From Pelomyxa schiedti (lineage: Eukaryota > Evosea > Pelobiontida > Pelomyxidae), in assembly GCA_020536535.1 (NCBI GenBank), contig JAHLWZ010000711.1:71484-91926 (forward strand): a DNA stretch of 20,443 bases, in the 5' to 3' direction. The position numbers and the translations under genes were made by a program. The notes beneath the pieces are model-generated. The model was not told the DNA's origin, ran no database searches, and was given only the letters and a program-made list of their open reading frames with translations. Below, piece after piece: positions 1-9,700 of the stretch; within the stretch, counting starts at the first letter, position 1; the number at the start of each line of letters is the position of its first letter.

Positions 1-585
1 CTGCAAGGATCGAAAATGCAGGCTTGGATCGCCATATGTCATCCACTACGTCTTGCAGAATGGCGCGATTGGTGCGCGTGTCTGCCCATGCCACAAACGT
101 AAGGTAGTTGGCAGTAGAATATGGAACTGTATATTGTAATGTCTCACCCCACCCGTCTGAATTACATCCAACAGAAAACTCTAAGAAAATAAAAGGTAAA
201 AAAAATGAAGCAACTTTGGGTGGCTTGCCAACCATAAACTTCCCCCTGAACCAAATCAGTCACTTCCACCAAGTGTGAAGTGGTGAGAGTGCTGGACCCG
301 ACCGTAAAATTTCCACTTGGCCCAGAGTACTTTACATACGACTCACACGATGAAGCTTTTCAAGTCAGTGGTCTTCCCCAAGAAACTGACAAAATAAAAC
401 GACAAAAAACGAGAAAATGAGAACGTGTGAAAAGTGAACTAACTTGTCTGCCACATCAGTGTGAGCGTGGACACAGTTGCATGTTGCCACGTCAGGTGCA
501 ACTGCGACGGTGCACCATAAGCTAACGGCGACACAACCGTCACTACAATCATCCACGTTACACCTTCTCCAAGCCGCCACGCCAT
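1..585 (-). CDS. Secreted metallophosphoesterase with FN3-like N-terminal domain (purple acid phosphatase-like), 3' part missing
   Basis: Partial gene; its 3' part lies beyond the left edge. Three exons can be built: 585-444, 355-233 and 180-1, with GT-AG introns of 88 and 52 nt and consistent phases. The protein begins with a hydrophobic signal peptide of about 24 residues ending ...SPLAYG. A beta-rich FN3-like module follows, containing LTLMWQT, ESYVKYSG and VTDLVQGEVYEFSVG, as in the N-terminal domain of purple acid phosphatases. The third exon enters the catalytic domain at LTFVAWADTRTNRAIL, followed by KPAFSILAG. In calcineurin-like phosphoesterases this corresponds to the first metal-binding block (Asp of ADTR) and the strand before the GD block. 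The remaining metal-binding blocks are outside the window, so activity and substrate are unknown. Family knowledge predicts hydrolysis of phosphomonoesters outside the cell or in acidic vesicles. The subfamily call is inference. Confidence 0.68.
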
Positions 586-739
586 CGCGTTTCGCCGTTG
601 GACGTTTTTAATTTGTTTGGTTTTTTCCGTAAAGCAATTTTCGCTATTTTCTTTTAGTTCGGGGATCGTGCAGCCCTACCCAAAAAAGGAGGCTGGTCAC
701 GTGTGAGAGGATGTCCGGCAGAGTCCGTGTGGGTTGGGC

Positions 740-2106
740 TCAAAGGTCGGTAAGAGACCAGGGATTACCTGAGAGGCACAGCTGTACCATCTTGAGATAT
801 AGGGCTCTGTCCATCTGTGTCACGATCCGCACGTTGGGGGCCGTTTTTTGGGACCAATCAAAGACTGTGGTTCCGCGGCAGAGCCCGGTCCCGGTTTCGA
901 CTTGTCCATGCATTTTAAGGGCGTTCTGAGGAATTTTAGAGCGTGTCAGTAGGGCGCGTTGCGAACCGTGACAGAGGCCGGGATGAGTAAGACCGCCGCT
1001 GCCACACTGTCACACATAACCCACTCGGGAACGTCGGGAGATGTTCTGATAAAGGCTTCTAAGTTCTAAGTTATAAAAGGGGATATAAACCTGTGCTCGG
1101 AATTGGGCCTTGACATCCCTTCATAAACAGCACATATCTTGCCAATGTATTTCGAAAATGGTGATGGTCCAGACTTCACCAAAGTGTCAAACTCCTTCCA
1201 CGTAAGAGTCATAGCTATAGTTTGCTCCCAGCTCACCATCGTTAGATAAGTACCAGAGAGGGCACAATGTGAGAAAACTATCGAGGCTGCTTCTGCATCA
1301 ACATATCTTTGCCAACAATTAAATCAAAGGATGTTTACAGTGAGTGGTACATATTGAATTCAGCTGAGTAACTGGTATTTCCCTTTGCAAGGTGAGAACC
1401 GCCCATTAGAGTGATTCCAGTCAGCTTACTTGGTAAGGTGGGGTCAAGACTCATCGCAATGGCAATGTTCGTCAGCGGGCCTTTTTTTGTTGTTATGAAC
1501 TTGTATGTTTTGTTTTTGCTTTGTTCTGCGCTTACCAAGGCATAGAAGGTGATATTTGTGTGGGTTAGTATTTACCATTTGCACAATTGCTGAAGCAGCA
1601 ATTTCCTTCCGCGCGGTTATGGAAGGGGTAGTAAGTTGATCTGCCGCATTTCCAACCCCATCTCTTCCATGTCCTTCACTGATTCAATAAGGAAATACGA
1701 TAAACGAACGGGAACCTGGCCATGATGTGTATTTGAAGGTGGGCAACAAAGGACTATCAGCGCCAGCAAAGATGGGGATCTAAACAATACATTAACCACA
1801 ATGCTGTTGCCCCTAAAGACTGGTACATCAGGTTTATTGACGAGCTCGAGGAGCCTGGCTGCGTTCACTACGCCATCTGCAATAAAAAATGAGTACAGCG
1901 AGTCCAATGTCCATCGCCCACTCATTACTTGCAACAGGCGTGTTTCCGCAAACAATGGTTATTGCGTCCACAGAGCAGTTGTTGCATGTGAGAGTACACA
2001 AAGCCGCCAACGCGTCATCGACACCCATATCACTATCAATAATGACGTGGATCTTGTCGTCACCAACCGGATCTCGCACACTGGACAGTCCCACACTCGC
2101 CGCCAT
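740..2106 (-). CDS. Inosine-uridine preferring nucleoside hydrolase family protein
   Basis: Seven exons: 2106-1929, 1876-1786, 1678-1536, 1480-1351, 1306-1091, 1045-967 and 925-740, giving about 340 residues, the usual family length. The donor at 1785 is weak and is the least certain junction. Family motifs appear in order: the calcium-binding Asp cluster DSDMGVDDA, GNTPVAN, NAARLLELVNKPDVPVFRG, the HGRDGVGN loop, LCLGPLTNIAIAM, LMGGSHLAKGN, EFNIYVDAEAA, and near the end WVMCDSVAAA and GLCRGTTVFDW. These enzymes cleave the N-glycosidic bond of nucleosides to base plus ribose in purine/pyrimidine salvage. The catalytic His usually found before the C-terminal Asp is Cys here (MCDSV). The start at 2106 gives MAASVG; an upstream in-frame ATG at 2142 would add 12 residues. 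The gene reads toward the phosphatase gene, 154 bp away. Confidence 0.93.
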
Positions 2107-2421
2107 CACCGCTTGATTTTCAATTAAAACAACAAGAAACAAAAAAAAAGGGTGTGACTTTTTCCAACTTAGCTACGGCGAATCGCAGCGAAAAAACCGT
2201 GGAAATTAGCTGCTTACAGTTGCAACTGGGTTTCTCTTTGAGATCTTTTGGGGGTTAGAATGGAGGGACCTGGTGGCGTCCATCACCGATCTGATTGACA
2301 TTTTTTTTATTCTGTCAAAACAAAAAAAGTTGGCAGTTACTGCTGTCACATTTCCTAACAAACAAATAAAAACCGAGAAGCAAACAGAGCCGGACGCACA
2401 TCGTCATCGTGAGGTGAGAAA
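2107..2421. promoter_or_regulatory. Divergent intergenic region between nucleoside hydrolase and syntaxin genes
   Basis: This 315-bp stretch separates two genes transcribed away from each other and must hold both promoters. It contains A- and T-rich runs (around 2133-2150 and 2301-2309). I see no clear TATA box, repeat or small gene. The syntaxin ATG at 2422 is preceded by GTGAGAAA, a purine-rich start context. Confidence 0.5.
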
Positions 2422-3578
2422 ATGAGTTTTGGCGACAACGTAAGTGGACAACCTATGATGCTCAACGTACCTACGATAAACAACACCGGTGTCCCGGTCG
2501 TTGGTTACGGCGTACCTGCTGTTAACGTGATGCCGGGCATGCCGCCGGGGGGCGTCGGAACTTACATGTACGCGTATCCTGTGCAACCTGCTGTACAACA
2601 GATGGACATTTTGAAACAACTCACAGAGGCGGTATCTGGTACAGTCTACTTTCCCTATGTATGTTAGTTACACCTCGTTCTTACTTTGGTTATTAGAGTT
2701 TGTGAGGAATGTTGTCAGAGTGCAAGAGCTCCTCCAGCTTGTTGGTACCCCTAGGGACTCGCAGGAAACAAGAAACCGCCTGTACGTCCAACGTTCCCCC
2801 TTCTTGCTCTTAGTATACCTTTTAGAAACGCCCTTGTTTCTACAACGAGCGACCAAATGAAGGCAATTGCTGTATCCATACGAAAGCTTGCTAGTGATCC
2901 CTCAATTCAACCAGTAGACCTTTTTGTCCACACTGCCTTTTCCTTATTCAATCCCCTCAGACTACTAAGAGAGAACAAGCAAAAGTAATTAAGAACTTCA
3001 TGGAAGTGGCAGAAACCTTTAAACACCTTTCCACTATTGCTTCAGAGAAGGAGAGGATGCCTTTACCCCCAAAGCAATTCTCGCAACCCACTGCTGCAAC
3101 TGAAGAGTAACTCACTTCACTTGAAATAGTCTCCTAATGGCACCATAGGAGAGAAGTAGGCCAAGAGAATGTATCTTTAATGAGGCAAAACCAACTACAA
3201 CAAATTGAGCAAGAGACGGACCTAAATGCAAGAATCCTTCAAGACCGACATGATAGTATTCAACAACTTGAGGCCAAAGTGATCGAGGTAAACGAAATCT
3301 TCCGAGATCTTGCTTCCCTTGTACAAGAGCAGGGTCACATGATTGGTAATACTAACTTTGGTTCCTTTTTCTTCAAGTAACCCATTTCTCTAGATAACAT
3401 CGAGGTCAACATAGAGCACGGCCTGGTTCACACCGAAAAAGGAGTTTCCGAGCTTCAGAAGGCTGAACGCTCAACCACGAACTCACGCAAAAGGATGTGC
3501 TTCCTGCTCGCCGTTGTTGGCGCGATTGTTCTGATTCTCATACTCGTCATCACCCTGTCAATAGTAACAAGCAGGTGA
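2422..3578 (+). CDS. Syntaxin-type Qa-SNARE (endosomal, syntaxin 7/12 or Pep12-like)
   Basis: Six exons: 2422-2638, 2697-2781, 2826-2913, 2961-3106, 3149-3345 and 3394-3578, giving 305 residues with consistent phases and all GT-AG introns. The N-terminus (about 60 residues) is rich in Pro, Gly, Val and Tyr, unlike most syntaxins. An Habc-type helical region follows, with ELLQLVGTPRDSQETRNRL and later helices. The SNARE motif runs from HDSIQQLEAKVIEVNEIFRD through LASLVQEQGHMIDNIE; the Gln of VQEQG is in the position of the zero-layer Q. A basic patch (NSRKR) precedes a C-terminal membrane anchor of about 20 hydrophobic residues (FLLAVVGAIVLILILVITLS), so this is a tail-anchored protein. GTPRDS in the N-terminal domain is typical of endosomal syntaxins 7/12/Pep12; the exact compartment is inference. 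The gene converges with the large minus-strand gene. Confidence 0.95.
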
Positions 3579-3643
3579 TGGTTTCTAGCCTAGTTCTTGT
3601 CAACCTTTGTTGTGAATAGAGTTTCTTTTTTTTTAGCAAACAA

Positions 3644-3649
3644 AATAAA
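3644..3649 (+). promoter_or_regulatory. Candidate polyadenylation signal of the syntaxin gene
   Basis: AATAAA lies 66 nt past the syntaxin stop codon, in an A-rich stretch inside the 158-bp gap between the two convergent genes. Confidence 0.5.
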
Positions 3650-3714
3650 ACAAAAAAACCTTTTTTGGTTTATCACCAAATGGCTTATACAAAAAAAGCT
3701 TTTTCTTTTGTCTT

Positions 3715-3720
3715 TTTATT
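3715..3720 (-). promoter_or_regulatory. Candidate polyadenylation signal of the NT-C2/coiled-coil/DIL gene
   Basis: TTTATT on the plus strand reads AATAAA on the minus strand, 17-22 nt past the stop codon at 3737-3739. Transcripts of the two convergent genes may overlap in this gap. Confidence 0.5.
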
Positions 3721-3736
3721 AGAGAAACGAATCATT

Positions 3737-6700
3737 TCATACAGTACTTTCCGGGCAAATCCACACATTTGGGTCCACAAGCAACGGTTCGGTTGTAGTG
3801 GCTTCCACGAGTGGAATTTTCGCGAGCACCTCTGGTGCTACTGGTTTTGGTGAGGAGGCATCTGGGTGGTACGCATGGACGAGTGTGGATACCTTGTGGG
3901 GAGAGTGTTAAGAGGGGATGAGAGGGGATGGAGTAGGTGGGGTATAGTTCATACTTGTGCCATATTGAGATGGCCAAAGGCGGTGTTGATTCCCTCGTCA
4001 TGAAGAAGGCAAGACTTGTCCATGGCAAGCAAGTTACTTGCTTCTCTTATCTGTACCAGGTAGTTCCTGTTCGGGAAAGTGTAAGCATAAACGGAAGCTT
4101 CTGTTTAGAGTAGAAACCTGGCAGATGACAAGTAGTTGAATCGGATGAAAAACTCTTCTAACTGAGAGATAGCCATCAGCATGTTGATTCCTCTCGAGCA
4201 TGTACCTGGTGCCAAATAAGACAGGAGTTGTACAAGTGAAATTTCATACACAAATCCGGGGTTTGAACCAGCTTGTTGAAAAGGAGTCCGTTCATCCAAT
4301 AGCACAACTGTACACAGAACTGCAAACTCAAGTTTTTCGACATTTTCGTTTCATTGGCACGTTGAATTGAATCCGCAAATATTGCCAGAATTTCTCCGAC
4401 AGTCCCATGCTTTACCCTTGACTTCATTGAGTTTTTATGAATGAATATTGTTAAAACCTTTGGGATGCAGTAGGCTGGGAACTAGGCTTGCTTAATACGG
4501 CAGCTGTATTTTCAAATATAGCCGGGAAAAGAATTGGTTCGATATTCTAAATCGTCTTCAGTTGTCACTTGATAAATACATGCTATACCTTTTGTGCTCT
4601 CCTTACAAACGTCTCGAAGGCAGTAAATGATGTAACCCGTAGATTGTAATAAAATTGCTGCAGTACACTCTCAGTAGAGAGGGCAGGTGGCTTTACGATA
4701 AACGCTTGATCCACTTTGGTTATTCTATGTATTGTCAGTACAGTATATAGTGTTAGAGGTACTTGATAGGTTCAATTTGATGAACTTCGGCATGGACTAG
4801 ATGCACTAAAGACCAAGAAATTTGAACAATGTAAGTTGACATAAGTGAGTGGTCAGCATAGTTCTACATATTCTTAGAGAAGGAAATGAGGAGGGTAATA
4901 TTACCTGTACAACTGCTGTCAGTCCCCTCACGATTTGACTGAATAATTCTTCATCAGGTTTCGAGAAGCAGTTCCATCGATGTAACGCGTCCAACAGTTT
5001 TACGCAGGGGCGAGGTACGTCGCCCTCGAAACGGGGAGATCCTATATGGTACAAACACTGGGTAATCGTCTCACTGCATTCTAGTTTGTGCATAGCTTGT
5101 CCCAGCTGGGTCTATGTGAATTTTAGATAACGTAGTTGGTGTATTTTGTCTAACTTGGGCTTCTAGAAGCTTTCCCTCTTCTCCCTTCAAAACCTTACAA
5201 AGAAAGTGAGTTGTGAAATACAAAAGGTATATAAAAAAAAAAGGGCGGAAAAGAATCACTTGTTGCAGTTGATCACGCTCTTGTGTAAGTGACTGTAAAA
5301 GAGATTCAGCTTCTTTGACTTTATGTTTCGATTTCTTCTTTAGGGAGCTCAGTTGCTCTCTTGCGGCCTCCAAATCGGAGAGACATGTTGCAAGCTTCGA
5401 GTCATTCTCCTGACTTTGGGTATTTAGGGAAAGCTGCGAGGAGTCAATACTGCTCTGCAGATTCATATTGTGTGTTATAGACTCCTAAAAGTAAGTTAAA
5501 CACTGGTTGATGGGAGAACTCTACCTTTAATTTGGTTTCGGTCTGCTCTTTTTCTGAGAGTAATCTTTTTTCCCGCTCCGAAGAGGATTTTAGCTCGTCT
5601 TTGATTTGATCAATTTCCGTTTGTAGAGTCGTTTTGTCCGCTGAAACCTTATCTAGCTCTTGTTGCAATAGTGACATCTCCTCTGAACAGGCTTTCACAT
5701 CACTACGAAGTTGCTCCGTGATCGTAGTGGCAGTGGAAAGTTCAAACTGGAGTCGATTGACCTCGTTAGTTTTATCAGAGACATCGCCATTTAACTGCTT
5801 GATCTCTGTGACTTTGGAGTCCAAGTCTATGCGAAGCTGAGAGACTTCTGAAATTATGTCTGACTGCTTATCTGACGATTCTGCTTCCAGTAATTCCACC
5901 TGGTGCTTGTGTTTCAGAAGTTCTCCCTCTAGTTGCTTGTTACGTTGCTTTTGTTTGGTGAGTTCCGTGTTCAGAGAGTCACTCTGAGCTTTACTTTGAG
6001 TTATCTCGGCTTCATTGTCTTTGGCTTGTTGTTTAAGACGCTCTGCCATGCTCTCAAAGAACTTGCATTCATGCTTTAGCCTGGTTATCTCGGCATTCAG
6101 GGAGGCGATATTTTTATTGAGCTGGATACTTTCAGCATGGAGAGCGTCTTTATCCAGTTTCACTTTCTCGTGCTCCGCCTGTAATTGATTGCAAGTTTGT
6201 TTATGTTGTTCTATTTCAGCCTCGAGACCAGAGATTCGTTGCTTGAAGTGCGAAATGTCAGTCTCAAGGTGCACTATTTGTTGTTTGGCTTGAGTAAGCT
6301 CAGTTGTGAGGGTGTTATTTTGTTGCTTTTGTTGGGCCAGTTCGGACCCCAGGGTTGTCAATTGCTGCTTTTGTTGCAAGATGTCACTCTCTAGGGAGGA
6401 GGCCCGTTGCTTCAATTGGTCAACTTCGGCTTCATGCCTCTTTTGCTCAGAGGCAGCCTCAAGTTGACTCTTTTCAATGGATGCAGTAAAAGCTTTATTC
6501 GTCTGCTTACTTTGATCCACTTCAGCCTCTAGTGCCTTGCACTTGACTTGGAATTGCTCAATTTCTGCTTGCAAAACTTTGTTCTGTTCTTTGAATAAAG
6601 TCAACTCCGCATCTCTCTCTGTTTCTAAAGAATTGTGACTTTGAGCACTTTGGTCCAACTCTGCTTCAAGTGTTTTATTACGCTGTTTGCATTGACTGAG

Positions 6701-9700
6701 CTCTGCTTCAAGTTTCTTGTTTGAATGTGCCATTTGCTCCAGTTGGCCTTTGAGGGCTTTGATTTTCTTTTTGCGGTGTTCCAGTTTCTCTTGAGCAGTG
6801 TGATGCCGTTCTTGCAGATTTCTAATGTCCTCTTCCAAGGCGAGCGTGTGCTGAGTCACCTTCTCGGCGCTTGTTGTTAGGGTGAGTATTTGTTGCTTTT
6901 GTTGCTCCAAATTCGCTGACAGTGTGTCATTCTGTTGCTTTTTTAGAAGAAGTTCAGCTTCCAGCTCGGCAATTTGTTGTCCTTGGTGAGAAATTTTATC
7001 CTCCAGCGCCGAGCTTTTGTGTGTTTGGTGTGTGAGTTGTGTCTCCAGTTCTGCTTTTTGTGTTTGCGCATGAGATAGCATTTCACTAAGGGAGTCTTTT
7101 TGGTTACGGTGTTGGTCTGACAGGGCAACAGTTTCTTGGAGTTTTTGCTTGGACTGCTCGAGTTCCAGCCCCAATAACGACAATTCGTGCTTGTTGTGCT
7201 CAATATCCGACTCCAGTGTAGTAATTGTGTGCTGTTGCTGGTCAAGCTTAGAGTTTAGACCAACATTCACAGATTTCTGATCTGAGATCTCAGTTTCTAG
7301 TACTCTAATTCGCTGTGTGAGTTCTTCCTGTGTAACCTTACTGTCAGTTCGATTCTGCTCCAGATCCGTTTCAAGAACTTGATTGCGTTGTTTGTACTGT
7401 GCAATTTCCAATTCCACTTGTGAGTTGTGTTGTTTACTTTGGTGGAGTTCAGTTTCAAATGCTTTTGTTTTTTGCTTTTGGTCTTCCAACTCGGATTCGA
7501 GACTCTTATTTTGTTGCTTGCTCTCTGAGAATTTCTCCTCGAGAGATGCGTACACCTGCTTGCTGTGGGCAAGTTCGTTTTCGAGGGTGGCTTTTCCTTC
7601 CTTCTCCAGTTTCAGCTCGTTCCCCAGCTTTGATACAACTTCTTTTTGGGAGATGCACTCTTTCTCTAACTCCTCAGCATGGTTTTTATGTTTCTCGGAC
7701 TCCCTTTCAAGGCTTTGCAGATCTTGCTGGCGCTGCAACATTTGTCGTTCCAGTTCCTGTTTGATTTCTTTCTGCTCAGCTATCGCACTTCCCAGTTCCG
7801 TAATCTGTGCTTTGGAGCTAGCAAGTTGTTGTTCCAGTTCCGTAATGGTTGCTTTCTCCCTTTGAGATTCTACATCAACAGTTTGTCTGAGTTGCTCAAG
7901 TTGTTGATGTGAACTTGTACTGCATAGTGCCAGTTCTTTTTCTAGATGAGCTGAGCGCTCACGATGCAATGAGAGCTCTTTTTCCAAGTCTTGTTTGGCT
8001 TGTTGGTACTGGCTAAGTTCCTCTTCCATTCGTTTCAAGTCAGCAGCTTGTTTGGTTGCCTGGTCTTCAAAAACCTTACTGCCAGATTTCAAATCACTTA
8101 GTTGTTGCTTGTACTGTTTACTTTTGTGTTTGTGTTTTTTGAGGTCCTCCTCTAGTTTTTTGTACTCAGCCTTGACTTTCTCAATGTCACCCTCCAGTTG
8201 CTGCCGTATCTGCGTTTGATTTTGGAGATCATCTGCAAGTTGCTTGTTGTAGTCTTTGTTCTTCTCCAACTCCCCACTTGCAGTTCTGTGGCTATCTAAT
8301 TCTGTTTCAAGTGCTTGAATGCGCAGTTTTTGTTGTTGCATATCCGCAACTAAGGTGTTTTTCTCTTCACCAACTTGTTTAAGAGTTTCCTCTAAAGTCT
8401 TATTGAGAGCTTTGCACTCCTCAAGTTCTGACTGGGCAGCTATGCTCTGTTTCTTTTGGAGCTGCAATTCATTTTCAATTTCCTCTGTACGCTTTTTATG
8501 CTGTTCACACAAGGACTCTAGCTGCTTGATTTGCTGGCTGCGTTGTTCTAAATCAACTTCCAATTGCTTACAATGTTGCTTATTGCTGTCAAGAACTGCC
8601 TCAAGGGAAGTCCTTTGTTCCTTGTTCTGTTCTAAAGAGAGGTCTAACTCTTTTACGTGTTCCTTGAGCTGGAAGATCTCGGCTTCAATAACGCTGGTGT
8701 GCTGCTTGTGTTGTGTGAGGTCAAACTCCAGCGTTTTATTCATCTGGTCGATTTTCTCCAACTCTGTCTCCAGCTCTCGGTTGCGCCTCTGGCTTTTTTC
8801 GAGTTCTATTTCGACAAGTTTCACTTGTTGACTTGCTTCTCCCGCTGAATTTTGTTGCTGCGTTCGTTGGAGTTCCAGCCTTGTTTCCATTTCTTGTGTT
8901 TGGTGCTTTTGTTTTTCGATCTGCTCATCCCGCTGCTTCAGCTGGAACTGGAATTTCTCTAATTGATCTTGTTTTTCTTTCAGTTGGGTCTTGTGCTGCT
9001 GTAATTGAAGTTCTACTGCTCGGAGGTGCTCTTCGGAAGACTTGACCTGTCCTCTGCTTTGTAAAAGCTCAGCTTCTGAACCTTTGACTTTCCTTTGGAG
9101 TTCTTGTACTTTCTCTGAAGAGGTTTTTAGGGCATGGTTTGCCTTCTCTGTCTCCTGTGCATAAAGTTAAACACGCTCACTCTTAACACGAATACCTTCA
9201 GGCTCAAGGACAACTTTTCCTCAAGATCAGCTTCCTTGGTTTTGTGTGAAGAGATTTCCTGATTGAGTTTGGCCAGCTCAGTATCTTTTGCAGCGAGATC
9301 ATTTCGTGTGCTAGTCAGTGCTGCTGTGAGTTGGTCTATCTTGGCACTGAGTTTCACATTTTCCTCTAATTTGACTTGAACCTCCTGGTGTACAAGTCGA
9401 AGTTGTTCTGTGGCAACTTTCTCTGATGAATATTAAGCAAAAATGAAACATAAAAAGGAAAAAGTGCCTTTGCCGGTGGCCTCAGCTTTCAATTCAGCAA
9501 GTTGCTTTTGGAGGTCTTCTAGCTGTTGGTGCTTGATCATCTCAGATGCTGAAGCTGTATCACTACGACGCAGTGCTTCTGCCACCATTTCGTCACGTTG
9601 TTTCTCTACACTTTGCATAGACTTTGTCAGATTTGATAGTGACGCAAGTGCCTTCTCGTGTTGGGCTTCCAGCTCAGTCTTTTCAGCAACAAGTGCATCA

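Noticed and set aside
1801-2127. Plus-strand ORFs opposite the nucleoside hydrolase gene
   Set aside because: They are antisense to clearly conserved exons of the hydrolase.
5634-8848. Plus-strand open frames rich in Cys, Ser, Leu and Phe opposite the coiled-coil exon
   Set aside because: They are the antisense shadow of the Lys/Glu/Gln repeat coding sequence and show no domain.
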